Part shown: piece after piece, positions 36,351 through 46,415 of the stretch
Position numbering within the stretch: the stretch's first letter is position 1
Layout: each line of letters starts with the position of its first letter
Origin: Eutrophobius brisbanensis
GTDB lineage: Bacteria; Pseudomonadota; Gammaproteobacteria; Eutrophobiales; Eutrophobiaceae
DNA: 64,000 nt
Direction of reading: 5' to 3'
Assembly: GCA_038131795.1 (NCBI GenBank)
Contig: JAYPQE010000003.1
Span: forward strand, 682,001-746,000
The notes under the pieces: model-generated
Told to the model about the DNA's origin: nothing
Database searches by the model: none
What the model saw: the letters and a program-made list of their open reading frames with translations, nothing else
Program-made: the position numbers and the translations under genes

Positions 36351-37469
36351 ATGAAAAACAACAAATCTGAGGAATTACTCAAAACCCCACTGAATTTACT
36401 GCATACAGATTTAAATGCTCGTATGGTCCCCTTTGCCGGGTATGACATGCCAGTTCAGTATCCAACAGGGATCAGAAAAGAGCACGACCATACCCGCACC
36501 AGCGCAAGTTTGTTTGATATTTCACATATGGGGCAAATTAACATAACAGGAAAAAATGTTGCATCGTTACTGGAAAATCTCGTCCCAGGAGAGATTCAAG
36601 GTCTGGAGGAATTTCATCAACGCTACTCGGTATTGACGAATGATAATGGGGGTATTCTGGATGATTTAATGATTACTAGATTAACAGACAGTTTTCTCCT
36701 GGTAGTCAATGCCGCATGTAAACAACAGGATTACCGGTATTTAAGTGATAAATTGCAGGACACATTAAGTATAAAGTGGATGGATGCGGCCTTACTTGCC
36801 GTTCAGGGCCCCAAATCACAGGTCATTATGGCTAAATTTGATAATAAATTAGCTGAAATGTCTTTTATGACTGCCCGATATAGCTCCATTGAGGGGATAG
36901 ATTGCCTGGTGCATCGATGCGGTTATACCGGCGAAGATGGCTATGAAATTTCTGTAACTTCTGGTCAAGCAGAGCAACTGGCGCGAATCTTATTGACCGA
37001 TGATCGATTAATGCCGGCAGGCCTGGGCGCACGTGATTCTCTTCGCCTTGAGGCAGGCCTTTGTCTGTATGGACATGATTTGGATATATCAACCACCCCG
37101 ATTGAGGCCGATCTTAACTGGATTATTGCAAAAAAATACCGGTCTGCATCAGCCCAACAGGCAAATTTTCCAGGGGCTGTGACAATACTTTCTCAGCTCA
37201 AAAATGGTGCTGGCAGAATAAGACGGGGATTTATACCAGAAAGCAAAATGCCGGTGAGGGAGGGGGCCACAATTTTCAATTCGAGCCATGAAAAAGTCGG
37301 TATAATAACCAGCGGAGGCTATGGTCAATCGGTTGGTAAGCCTGTATGCATGGGGTATCTTGATGTAAAATATGACGAAAGTGATGATTTTCACGTTGTA
37401 ATACGTAATAAAAAAATATCGCTTAACAAAGTCTCTCTGCCCTTTGTCAAACATCAATATTACAAATAA
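36351..37469 (+). CDS. gcvT: Glycine cleavage system T protein (aminomethyltransferase)
   Basis: Transfers the methylene of the H-protein-bound aminomethyl group to tetrahydrofolate, releasing ammonia. The 372-aa protein has MVPFAGYDMPVQYPTG, LFDISHMGQINITG, GYTGEDGYEISV and LGARDSLRLEAGLCLYGHD, all diagnostic of GcvT. ATG 36351 has no clear Shine-Dalgarno. I looked for a glycine riboswitch in the 65-base gap and did not find one. It leads a gcvT-gcvH-gcvP operon. Confidence 0.97.
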   Translation: MKNNKSEELLKTPLNLLHTDLNARMVPFAGYDMPVQYPTGIRKEHDHTRTSASLFDISHMGQINITGKNVASLLENLVPGEIQGLEEFHQRYSVLTNDNGGILDDLMITRLTDSFLLVVNAACKQQDYRYLSDKLQDTLSIKWMDAALLAVQGPKSQVIMAKFDNKLAEMSFMTARYSSIEGIDCLVHRCGYTGEDGYEISVTSGQAEQLARILLTDDRLMPAGLGARDSLRLEAGLCLYGHDLDISTTPIEADLNWIIAKKYRSASAQQANFPGAVTILSQLKNGAGRIRRGFIPESKMPVREGATIFNSSHEKVGIITSGGYGQSVGKPVCMGYLDVKYDESDDFHVVIRNKKISLNKVSLPFVKHQYYK

Positions 37470-37489
37470 TTTAAGTATTGGAAATTATC

Positions 37490-37867
37490 ATGAGCAATGA
37501 AAAATATACGGATGACCACGAATGGTTAAGGCTGGAAGATGATGGATCACTTACAGTAGGGATAACTGATTATGCACAGGAGCAACTGGGTGATATCGTT
37601 TTCATTGAGCTGCCAGAACCGGGCACAAATTTTGATGCCGATAGTGAAATGGCGGTTGTTGAGTCCGTCAAGGCCGCTGGTGACGTAAAAATACCCCTTG
37701 CAGGGGAGGTGCAGGAAGTAAATGGTCGCCTGGTAGATGAGCCGGAGTTAGTCAATAGTGATCCCATGGGAGAGGGCTGGTTCATTAAAATTTCAGCCAA
37801 CAATATAGATGATTTAGATGGCTTAATGGACGAGGCTGAGTATCAGGAATTTATTGGCAATTTATAA
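37490..37867 (+). CDS. gcvH: Glycine cleavage system H protein
   Basis: The 125-aa lipoyl carrier that shuttles the aminomethyl intermediate between P, T and L proteins. The lipoylation site is the Lys in VVESVKAAGDVK (residue 61). The N-terminus MSNEKYTDDHEWL matches family starts; the frame extends back to TTG 37478, which I reject. GGA seven bases before ATG 37490 acts as a weak Shine-Dalgarno. Confidence 0.97.
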   Translation: MSNEKYTDDHEWLRLEDDGSLTVGITDYAQEQLGDIVFIELPEPGTNFDADSEMAVVESVKAAGDVKIPLAGEVQEVNGRLVDEPELVNSDPMGEGWFIKISANNIDDLDGLMDEAEYQEFIGNL

Positions 37868-37917
37868 CCTCTCATTCTTTTATTTTTTTAAACCGCCCAA
37901 AACAGGAACTCTCAGGT

Positions 37918-40815
37918 ATGACAGCAGAAAATGTGTCACTGGAACAATTTGAGCTAAAAGGGGACTTTATCCGCAGACACATAGGATCAAATGACGATCA
38001 ACTGGACCTGATATGCAAGTTACTGGGTCTTAATTCAATAGAAGATATTGTTGATAAGGCAATTCCCGAATCTATTCTTTCAAAAAATCCACTGTCGTTG
38101 ACTGAGACAATCAGTGAGCGCGCAGTTATCACCAACCTTCGTAAAATTCGAGAACGTAATCAAGTATTCAGATCCATGATCGGCATGGGGTATTACGGCA
38201 CGATTATGCCCTCGGTTATCAAACGTAATATACTGGAAAACCCGGCCTGGTATACCGCCTACACGCCTTACCAGGCGGAAATCAGCCAGGGCAGGCTGGA
38301 AGCCTTGCTAAATTTTCAGCAAATGGTCACAGATCTGACAGGCATGACCCTGGCCAATGCATCTTTACTGGATGAAGCCACGGCCGCAGCAGAGGCCATG
38401 GCCATGTGTAAACGACTGAGTAAAACAAAAAACAATACATTTTTTATGGATGAAGAGTGCCATCCGCAAACAATTGCCGTGGTTCAAACCAGGGCAAAAT
38501 ATTTTGGAATTACATTAAAAGTTGGCAAAGTCGCACAAGATATGAATTGTGAGGATTTGTTTGGGGCCGTGTTTCAATATCCAGGGACACTGGGGAATAT
38601 TAAAAATATCGAGCCCATTATTTCAAATCTTCATGAAGAAAATATACTGGTTAGTGTCGCTGCTGATTTATTGAGTTTATTATTATTAAAATCCCCTGGT
38701 GAGATGGGCGCTGATGTGGTCTTTGGTAATTCCCAACGATTCGGTGTGCCCATGGGATACGGTGGGCCACATGCAGCGTTCTTTGCTACCCGTGAGGAAT
38801 ATATCAGGCAGGTACCTGGTAGAATAATAGGGGTCTCCAAAGACAGGGAAGGCAATCATGCCTTGAGAATGGTTTTGCAGACCCGTGAGCAGCATATACG
38901 CAGGGAAAAAGCCACTAGCAATATCTGTACATCACAGGTGCTTCTTGCTGTCATCGCCAGTTTTTATGCAATCTACCATGGTCCCAGGTCACTGAAACTC
39001 ATTGCCGGCAGGGTCCATCGATTTATTCAAATTTTTGCACAAGGCCTCAAAGACCTGGGGTATGAACTATTGTATGAAAGTTATTTTGATACGATTACAG
39101 TGAAGACACCCAATAGAGCAGCCCGTCTGGCGGCCATGGCCAGGGAATCCAGAATTAATCTGCGTATCATAGATGATGATCATCTCGGAATTGCATTTGA
39201 TGAAACAGTCACTCGTGATGAGATACAGGCATTGTGGAGGGTATTTTCACCCAAACAGGCCGATGAGCTTAATATTGAGACCATCAATAAAAACTTACAG
39301 GAAAATATACCCGAAGGACTTGTTAGGCAGTCTGAGTATTTAACCCATGAAGTCTTTCATAACTATCAGTGCGAGACTGAAATGATGCGATATATGCGGG
39401 GGCTGGCCAGGCGGGACATCGCCCTGGACCGATCCATGATTCCGCTGGGCTCTTGTACAATGAAATTAAACGCCTCCACAGAATTACAGGCCTTATCATA
39501 TCGCGAATTTAACGCCATACATCCGTTTGTACCTGCTGATCAGGCCCAGGGATATCATCAGTTAATTGATGAGCTTGAAGATATGCTTTGTGACTTAAGT
39601 GGTTTTAATGCCTTTTCCATGCAACCCAATGCAGGATCGCAGGGGGAATATGCGGGGCTTCTGGTGATACGTAAATATCAGGAAGTCCTTGGCCAGGCTG
39701 ATCGTGACATCTGTCTGATTCCAGCATCAGCACATGGCACCAACCCGGCCAGTGCATCTATGGCGGGGCTGAAAGTTGTAGTGGTTAAATGTGATAGTGA
39801 TGGAAATGTCGATGTCGATGACTTACGGCAAAAAGCAGAAAAGAATTCCGAAAATATTTCAGTATTGATGATTACCTACCCATCTACCCATGGCGTATTC
39901 GAAGATAAGATCAAGGATATTTGCTCAATAATCCATGAACATGGCGGACAGGTATATCTGGATGGGGCAAATATGAATGCACTGGTGGGTATTTGTAAAC
40001 CGGCTGAATTAGGTGCTGATGTTATGCATATTAATCTGCATAAAACATTTAGCATCCCTCACGGCGGAGGAGGTCCTGGTATGGGCCCTATAGGTGTAAA
40101 GTCACACCTGGCACCGTACCTGCCAGATCACCCTGTAGTGGGCGGGGTAAATCCCCTCGCAGGAGCAGATGGAACTATGGGACCTGTGTCGGCTGCACCC
40201 TGGGGATCAGCCAGCATTTTGACCATTTCATGGGCTTATATTGCCATGATGGGAGCAGTCGGATTGCGTAAGGCCACCCTGGTTGCGATTTTAAATGCAA
40301 ATTATATTGCCAAACGATTGGCGGCCTATTTTCCTGTCTTGTATACCGGAAAAAATAATATGGTAGCTCACGAATGTATAATTGATTTACGTGCGATAAA
40401 GGCCGCGACAGGAATCACCGTGGATGATATCGCCAAGCGTCTTATTGACTATGGTTTTCATGCACCTACGGTTTCATTTCCCGTTGCCGATACATTAATG
40501 ATTGAACCCACTGAAAGTGAAAATAAGCGGGAACTGGATCGATTTTGTGATGCTATGATAAAAATCAGGAGTGAAATTGCTGCCATTGAATCCGGCGAAA
40601 TTGATCGAGATAATAATGTATTAAAAAATGCACCTCATACGCATAACCCCTTATTGGCAGATGAATGGGGATATGCTTACTCCAAAAAGGATGCATATTA
40701 TCCATTGAAAATTGAAAAAAATGATAAATATTGGCCGCCGGTTGCAAGGATTGACAATTTATATGGCGACAAAAATCTATTTTGTAGTTGTATTCCTCTC
40801 GAAGAATATGAATGA
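37918..40815 (+). CDS. gcvP: Glycine dehydrogenase (decarboxylating), P protein
   Basis: The 965-aa PLP enzyme that decarboxylates glycine and loads H protein. It is the fused single-chain form (not gcvPA/gcvPB): both halves are visible, from RRHIGSNDDQLD through GYYGTIMP to the PLP-lysine region HINLHKTFSIPHGGGGPG. The gene closes the gcvTHP operon and its stop codon abuts that of convergent tsaB. The L protein (lpd) is not in the window. Confidence 0.97.
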   Translation: MTAENVSLEQFELKGDFIRRHIGSNDDQLDLICKLLGLNSIEDIVDKAIPESILSKNPLSLTETISERAVITNLRKIRERNQVFRSMIGMGYYGTIMPSVIKRNILENPAWYTAYTPYQAEISQGRLEALLNFQQMVTDLTGMTLANASLLDEATAAAEAMAMCKRLSKTKNNTFFMDEECHPQTIAVVQTRAKYFGITLKVGKVAQDMNCEDLFGAVFQYPGTLGNIKNIEPIISNLHEENILVSVAADLLSLLLLKSPGEMGADVVFGNSQRFGVPMGYGGPHAAFFATREEYIRQVPGRIIGVSKDREGNHALRMVLQTREQHIRREKATSNICTSQVLLAVIASFYAIYHGPRSLKLIAGRVHRFIQIFAQGLKDLGYELLYESYFDTITVKTPNRAARLAAMARESRINLRIIDDDHLGIAFDETVTRDEIQALWRVFSPKQADELNIETINKNLQENIPEGLVRQSEYLTHEVFHNYQCETEMMRYMRGLARRDIALDRSMIPLGSCTMKLNASTELQALSYREFNAIHPFVPADQAQGYHQLIDELEDMLCDLSGFNAFSMQPNAGSQGEYAGLLVIRKYQEVLGQADRDICLIPASAHGTNPASASMAGLKVVVVKCDSDGNVDVDDLRQKAEKNSENISVLMITYPSTHGVFEDKIKDICSIIHEHGGQVYLDGANMNALVGICKPAELGADVMHINLHKTFSIPHGGGGPGMGPIGVKSHLAPYLPDHPVVGGVNPLAGADGTMGPVSAAPWGSASILTISWAYIAMMGAVGLRKATLVAILNANYIAKRLAAYFPVLYTGKNNMVAHECIIDLRAIKAATGITVDDIAKRLIDYGFHAPTVSFPVADTLMIEPTESENKRELDRFCDAMIKIRSEIAAIESGEIDRDNNVLKNAPHTHNPLLADEWGYAYSKKDAYYPLKIEKNDKYWPPVARIDNLYGDKNLFCSCIPLEEYE

Positions 40816-41487
40816 TTATCCTGTAACGTTATTTCTTAAATAGACCGGCTTTATACTTTCGCTATCAATATAATTTCCTGACTCAAAATCGAGTCTGGCA
40901 AGTTGCAGTATATGTTTTGCCTCAGGTAAAGCTTCCGTATCAATAAAAGAGATGGGGACGCCAATAACTTCCGTAAGTATACTTCCATATGTTTTCCAGC
41001 CGGTTCCCACAGCTGCCATAGTACTGAGTTCAATTTTTGGAATAATTACCGATGATGGGAGTGACACAACTTCGTCTGTGACGGGGGTAATCTTCCCATC
41101 GAGATCACAGGAGAAAATGCACCAGTATATTTCCTGCATGCGTGCATCTATGGCACTAAAAATATACTCTTCTTTGATGTTTAACGATTGTGCAAGCGCT
41201 GCAAGGTTTGAGACAGGAACAACAGGTAACCCGGTCGCAAATGCGAGGCCTTGTGCTATACCCGCGGCAATTCTTATGCCGGTAAATGCTCCCGGGCCGC
41301 ATCCAAAAGCAATGCCGTCTAGTTGTTCAAGTTTGATGCCGGCATCAATCAATAGCTGGTCTATCATGGTTAATATCAATTCAGCATGTTTCCTGGGTGC
41401 TACTTCAAACTTCTGGGTAATGTCTGAATCAATTAGCAAAGCAGCTGAACAGGCCTCGGTTGCGGTATCAATGGCAAGTAATTTCAT
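40816..41487 (-). CDS. tsaB: tRNA threonylcarbamoyladenosine biosynthesis protein TsaB
   Basis: TsaB partners TsaD and TsaE to make t6A37 on ANN-reading tRNAs. The 223-aa protein begins MKLLAIDTATEACSAAL, has HAELILTMIDQLL and the GCGPGAFTGIRI motif of the ASKHA-fold TsaB/YeaZ family. Length matches E. coli TsaB (231 aa). Convergent with gcvP with no gap; divergent from lolC by about 100 bases. Confidence 0.94.
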   Translation of the reverse strand: MKLLAIDTATEACSAALLIDSDITQKFEVAPRKHAELILTMIDQLLIDAGIKLEQLDGIAFGCGPGAFTGIRIAAGIAQGLAFATGLPVVPVSNLAALAQSLNIKEEYIFSAIDARMQEIYWCIFSCDLDGKITPVTDEVVSLPSSVIIPKIELSTMAAVGTGWKTYGSILTEVIGVPISFIDTEALPEAKHILQLARLDFESGNYIDSESIKPVYLRNNVTG

Positions 41488-41557
41488 GTCTTGATGTCAT
41501 TTTTTGATATTCTGATAGGTTAAAAATATTTGCTTTAATCACAACTAGTTGTTTATG

Positions 41558-41580
41558 GTCAGATCTGACTGGCTTATAAT
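41558..41580 (+). promoter_or_regulatory. Promoter of lolC/lolF with a palindrome before the -10
   Basis: A perfect TATAAT (41575-41580) lies six bases before the ATG at 41587, so a start site about seven bases downstream would give an almost leaderless mRNA. A perfect 12-base palindrome GTCAGATCTGAC (41558-41569) sits between the weak -35 (TTTATG) and the -10, where a repressor could bind. Both points are inferred from sequence alone. Confidence 0.45.
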
Positions 41581-41586
41581 TACACA

Positions 41587-42831
41587 ATGTACAACCCTTT
41601 TGAAATATTTATCGGCTTAAGATACGTAAGATCAAAACGCCTCAATCACTTTATATCGTTTATATCTCTCATATCTACTCTGGGCATAGGTCTGGGGGTG
41701 ATGGCCTTGATAACCGTTTTGTCTGTGATGAATGGGTTTGAAAAGGAACTCACCAGTCGAATATTGGGCATGGTCTCTCACGCTATAGTCATTGATTATA
41801 ATAATAATTTATCTGATTGGGAGCAGGCCCGCCAGGAAATTAAACAACACCCTGAAATTACCGGTGTCGCTCCTTACATAGAAGCGGAAGGTATGTTGGT
41901 GTTTAATAAAAAAGTAAAAGGGACAGCCATACAGGGAGTTTTGCCAAAAATGGAAAATGAAGTCTCCGTTGTATCTGATAAGATGATTGCCGGTAACTAT
42001 AATGACCTGGAGTCCGGCACATTTTCAGTAGTTATTGGTTCGGAGTTAGCAAGAATACTGGGGGTAGTTGTCGGTGACAAGGTAACTGTTGTAGCGCCCA
42101 ATGCCAATGCAACACCCGCTGGCATTTTGCCGAGATTGAAACAGTTTGAGGTTAAAGGTATTTTTGAAATAGGCATGCATGAATACGATAGCGCTATGGT
42201 GTTAATGCATATGGATGATGCAGGGCGTTTGTTCAGGAAGAATGGGCCTGATGCATTAAGAATTAAAACCCAGGACCTGATCAGGGCACCGCTAATCAGT
42301 AGAGAAGTCATGCAACAAATTCCAGGAACGTATGGGGTTATTGACTGGACTCAGCAACATGCGAACTTCTTTCGTGCATTAAAAACAGAAAAAACTGTTA
42401 TGTTTGTGATTCTGACCTTAATTGTCGCAGTTGCTGCATTTAATATCATTTCAACCCTGGTCATGATGGTGACAGATAAGCAGGCAGACATAGCAGTATT
42501 AAGGACTATAGGTTCAAGCCCCCTGAGTATCATGTCAATATTTATGATACAGGGGACGATCATTGGAATTGCTGGAATATTACTGGGTGTCGTCTCGGGT
42601 GTTTGGTTGGCATTAAATGTTGAGACTCTTGTTCCCGCTATTGAAAATGTACTTGGATTTAAATTTCTTTCACCAGATGTTTATTACATAAGTGACCTGC
42701 CTTCTGAATTGCATTGGGTCGATGTCCTGGTTATTTCGCTAGTCTCATTTTTCTTCAGTGTTACCGCAACGATCTTTCCTGCGTGGCGCGCAGCTAATAT
42801 TCAACCGGCTGAGGCTTTGCGGCATGAATGA
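41587..42831 (+). CDS. lolC: Lipoprotein-releasing ABC transporter permease, LolC/LolF
   Basis: Inner-membrane permease that extracts lipoproteins for transfer to LolA (also encoded here, 55904). The 414-aa protein has the LolC/E N-terminal signature NPFEIFIGLRYVRSKR, one N-terminal membrane helix, a large periplasmic domain, and three C-terminal helices with the FtsX-like ending. lolD follows with an overlap, but no lolE is found after it. In several gammaproteobacteria a single LolF homodimer replaces LolC and LolE, so this may be LolF; a distant lolE cannot be excluded. Confidence 0.9.
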   Translation: MYNPFEIFIGLRYVRSKRLNHFISFISLISTLGIGLGVMALITVLSVMNGFEKELTSRILGMVSHAIVIDYNNNLSDWEQARQEIKQHPEITGVAPYIEAEGMLVFNKKVKGTAIQGVLPKMENEVSVVSDKMIAGNYNDLESGTFSVVIGSELARILGVVVGDKVTVVAPNANATPAGILPRLKQFEVKGIFEIGMHEYDSAMVLMHMDDAGRLFRKNGPDALRIKTQDLIRAPLISREVMQQIPGTYGVIDWTQQHANFFRALKTEKTVMFVILTLIVAVAAFNIISTLVMMVTDKQADIAVLRTIGSSPLSIMSIFMIQGTIIGIAGILLGVVSGVWLALNVETLVPAIENVLGFKFLSPDVYYISDLPSELHWVDVLVISLVSFFFSVTATIFPAWRAANIQPAEALRHE

Positions 42832-43501
42832 ACCAATCATTTTTTGCCGGGGATTAAAGAAATCATTCGTTCAGGGAGAACTGGACGTAACTGTACTTAG
42901 GGGGATTGATCTGACGTTAGACAAATCTGAGACAGTCGCTATTGTAGGATCATCGGGTTCAGGAAAAAGCACTCTATTACACCTGTTGGGCGGCTTGGAA
43001 AGACCCGATTCCGGAGAGCTTCTGATTTGTGGACAAAATTTGTCGCAATTAGGTGAAGCTGAACGAGGGCGCCTGAGAAATAGGACGCTGGGGTTCGTCT
43101 ACCAGTTTCATCATCTATTGGCAGAATTTACTGCCCTTGAAAATGTTGCTATGCCATTATTGATCCGTAACATTAATGCAAATCAAGCAGAACAACAGGC
43201 CAGAGAGATACTTGCTAATGTTGGCCTGGACCATAGAATCCAGCATAAACCCGGGGAAATGTCTGGAGGTGAGAGGCAGCGTGCTGCTATAGCCAGAGCC
43301 ATAGTAACAAAACCAGAATGTATACTTGCAGATGAACCTACGGGGAATCTGGATGAAAAGACAGCTTATCAGGTATTTAATGTACTTAGAGAACTCAATA
43401 AAGCATTCAATATGAGCATGTTGATGGTGACTCACAATACTGGTCTGGCAGAAAAATTTGACCGAATATTAACCCTGAAAAATGGAGTATTAAGCGAATA
43501 G
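42824..43501 (+). CDS. lolD: Lipoprotein-releasing ABC transporter ATP-binding protein
   Basis: A 225-aa ABC ATPase that powers LolCDE. Walker A GSSGSGKST at 42-50, Q-loop YQFHHLL, signature MSGGERQR, Walker B ILADEPTGNLD and H-loop VTHN are all present. ATG 42824 overlaps the end of lolC by eight bases; the frame continues further upstream inside lolC but that part is not conserved. Translation is probably coupled to lolC. Confidence 0.96.
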   Translation: MNEPIIFCRGLKKSFVQGELDVTVLRGIDLTLDKSETVAIVGSSGSGKSTLLHLLGGLERPDSGELLICGQNLSQLGEAERGRLRNRTLGFVYQFHHLLAEFTALENVAMPLLIRNINANQAEQQAREILANVGLDHRIQHKPGEMSGGERQRAAIARAIVTKPECILADEPTGNLDEKTAYQVFNVLRELNKAFNMSMLMVTHNTGLAEKFDRILTLKNGVLSE

Positions 43502-43508
43502 TAGAAGG

Positions 43509-44030
43509 TTATCTATTGGATTGAATTTTTCTACTTTTCCATTTGCTTATTACCGAATATCGCCAGGCTATCCTGACCAGAACATAACTTAAAATTGCCG
43601 ATACTATAGAAAATAATAAACACCCTGTTAATGATGGCAACCATATATCAGCCAGTACACTACTAAACCACGATTTTTCAATATCAATATCAACAGGCTG
43701 TACTGATTCCCCAAGTAGAAATGCGCCAGTATGGTAGGCCAGATAATATACAGGAGCAACCGTAATTGGATTCGTTGTCCATGCCAATAATAGTGTCAAT
43801 GGCAGATTGACTCGAAATATAACTGCAGCAATGACTGCAAGCACTGAATGTCCCGGTACGGGCAGGAATGCGATAAATAAACCAGTTGCAATACCACCGG
43901 ATGCTGATCGCCTGGTCAGATGGAATATATCCGGATCCTGTAAAATTTTTTTGAAAATAGCAATATTGTGCAGGGATTTCATCGAATCATGAGCAGGCAT
44001 GATTCGGCGAAAGAATTTTTTTAATTTCAT
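43509..44030 (-). CDS. DUF2062 family membrane protein
   Basis: A 173-aa inner-membrane protein with about three hydrophobic segments and the DUF2062 core: ASGGIATGLFIAFLPVPGHS, then LLLAWTTNPITVAPVYYLAY. The function is unknown. It is convergent with lolD and divergent from the comEC remnant, the usual place for this family beside comEC/rec2. Confidence 0.85.
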   Translation of the reverse strand: MKLKKFFRRIMPAHDSMKSLHNIAIFKKILQDPDIFHLTRRSASGGIATGLFIAFLPVPGHSVLAVIAAVIFRVNLPLTLLLAWTTNPITVAPVYYLAYHTGAFLLGESVQPVDIDIEKSWFSSVLADIWLPSLTGCLLFSIVSAILSYVLVRIAWRYSVISKWKSRKIQSNR

Positions 44031-44077
44031 CTGGGTTGAATTAGTTTAAAATTTATATTTAATTGCATGTTATAGAA

Positions 44078-46375
44078 ATGGATTTCAAATATGCGCATTG
44101 GAAGCGTTTTTTTCTGGCAGGTATTTGTTATATCTTGCAGTTTACTAGACTGCCGGAACTGCATTATTTTATCCTTACTATCTGTATTCTCATACTATTT
44201 CGTAACCTGGTGATTGCCAGGTTGGCATTATGGTTTTTAGGCGGATGTATCTGGACGATATATTATTCTAACAATGTTCTTGAACAGCGTCTTTTGCCCG
44301 AATTAGAGTCAGCAGAAATTAAACTCACCGGGAAAGTTATTTCATTACCGGATTACACCCACAATATTACACGTTTCAATTTTAAAGTTAAATCTTCTCA
44401 GGATACAGCAGGAAATGCCGTGCCCATCTCAGAAAAAATCAGATTAAGCTGGTATTTGCCTAAGTTGGTAATTAATTCAGGGGACTCTTTGCAGCTGATT
44501 GTTCGTCTGAAACAACCCCATGGATATTTTAATCCGGGAGTATTTGATTATGAATCCTGGTTGTTCAGGGAGAATATTGGCGCGACCGGATATGTCGTTG
44601 CTTTAACCCAATTAGATAAATCGAAAGAGGTAATATCATCATTTGATGAATATAGACAGTCAATAAGAAACAAACTTAACTAATATCAGTATAGTTACCC
44701 AAATTCCAGCAGGCTTGTGAGTGCATTGCTGATTGGTGATCGTAGTGGGTTATTGGAACGTCATACGCAACTCCTCTATGAAACAGGTACAGCACATTTA
44801 ATCGCAATATCCGGATTGCATATCGGCTTAATTGCAGCCTTTGGTTATTTGATTTCAAAATTCGCATGGTCACTAACCATCATTGGGATGAATTTTTGCC
44901 CCAGTAGAGTAGTGGCATCCATACTATCCATGTTGTGCGCAAGCTGGTATGCGGCATTATCCGGTTTCTCGCTACCCACCCAAAGGGCATTATTAATGGT
45001 TTTGCTTGCTGCGATCTTTATCAATTGTAATAGAAGGGTTAATAGAACAAGTCTGCTGGCCTATTCTCTAATGGTAGTTCTTATGTTCAATCCACTGGTA
45101 ACTTTATCTGCCGGATTTTGGATGTCATATATTGCTATGGTAATGATATTGTTAGCCTTGAGTTCAAATATACTCTTGCATAATGGCAGCATGCAATTTG
45201 CAAGAATTCAGATATTTATGTTTGCAGGTCTATTACCTGTATCCATATATATTTTTAATCAATCATCATTTGTATCATTTATCGCAAATAGTGTTGCCAT
45301 ACCGATGTTGGGCAGTATTGTATTGCCTGTCTTGTTTTTAGCCTTAATATTTTTTTTCCATTAACATACATTGGTCAGGGCAAGTATTTGAGTTGGGCAT
45401 GGTGTTACTTGATCTTTTATGGGCTTGCCTTGAGTTGCATGCAGACATACCAGGTAGTTTCATGCATTTACCTGGCCCTGATATTCAGGCAGTTATTCTG
45501 GCTGGTTTGGGTGTGATTATATTTGTTCCATCCAGTAAGAAAATCAATAAGTGTTTAGCCTTATGTCTATTTCTACCTTTGTTTTTTTTCAGTCTAATAA
45601 GCCTGATGAAGGGAGCTTTAATGCCACTGTATTAGATGTGGGGCAGGGGCTGGCTGTCATGATAGAAACTAAAAATCATATCATGCTATATGATGCAGGT
45701 CCCGGTTATGGTTCCGGCGGCAGTGCAGCAAGGTTTGTAGTCATCCCCTATCTGCATTCCAAAGGTATCAGCAAACTGGATAAACTTGTTATAAGTCATG
45801 ATGACATTGACCACATAGGGGGAGTCACTGACTTAATTCAGGATATAAATATTGTTGAAATACTCGGGGATGAGCTTTATTTTTTTGATGTTATCCCCGC
45901 CAGTATTTGTCATATTGATACAGATTGGTCCTGGGACGGAGTTAACTTTGACATTCTGCATCCTCTCCAAAATAATCAATTTAATGGTAATAATGCGTCG
46001 TGTGTGCTCAAGATAGGTAATCGAAGGCATTCTGTTTTGATCACTGGAGATATCGAATATGAAGCTGAAGACGCCATAATCGAATTATTATCCCCGGAAC
46101 TAAATTCCAGTATTCTCCTCGCGCCCCATCATGGTAGTGTAACTTCGTCAAAATAAAGGTTTATCCGGGCTGTATCTCCAGAACATGTGATATTTTCTAC
46201 AGGATATCTAAATCGCTACAATCTACCAAATCAGGATATAATAATGCGCTATATGAGAAATGGTTCCAGAATATGGAATACGGCTACAGATGGCGCAATC
46301 CATATAAATTTCCAGGATGATAAATTTACTATTTCATCACAACGGCAAAATCGGGCAAAATTCTGGAATGATTAA
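44078..46375 (+). pseudogene. comEC: Broken DNA-uptake channel gene comEC/rec2
   Basis: The pieces rebuild a full ComEC: an N-terminal OB-like part (SAEIKLTGKVISL), the competence membrane core (GTAHLIAISGLHIGLIAAFG) and a C-terminal metallo-hydrolase-like domain (VLDVGQGLAVM, SHDDIDHIGG, LLAPHHGS). The frame is broken four times. TAA at 44681-44683 and TAA at 46154-46156 are nonsense codons in an otherwise continuous frame. T8 at 45350-45357 shifts the frame one way and T8 at 45582-45589 shifts it back. Ends in NRAKFWND*. The product would be inactive for natural transformation unless slippage and readthrough both rescue it. Confidence 0.92.
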
Positions 46376-46415
46376 TCAAACCGTAAACATATCATGAATA
46401 TCATTGGAGGATTTA

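Noticed and set aside
19660..46156. Stop-codon readthrough or recoding across the broken genes
   Set aside because: Both TAA and TAG occur inside the broken genes and also end clearly intact genes in the window, and frameshifts occur too, so ordinary decay is simpler.
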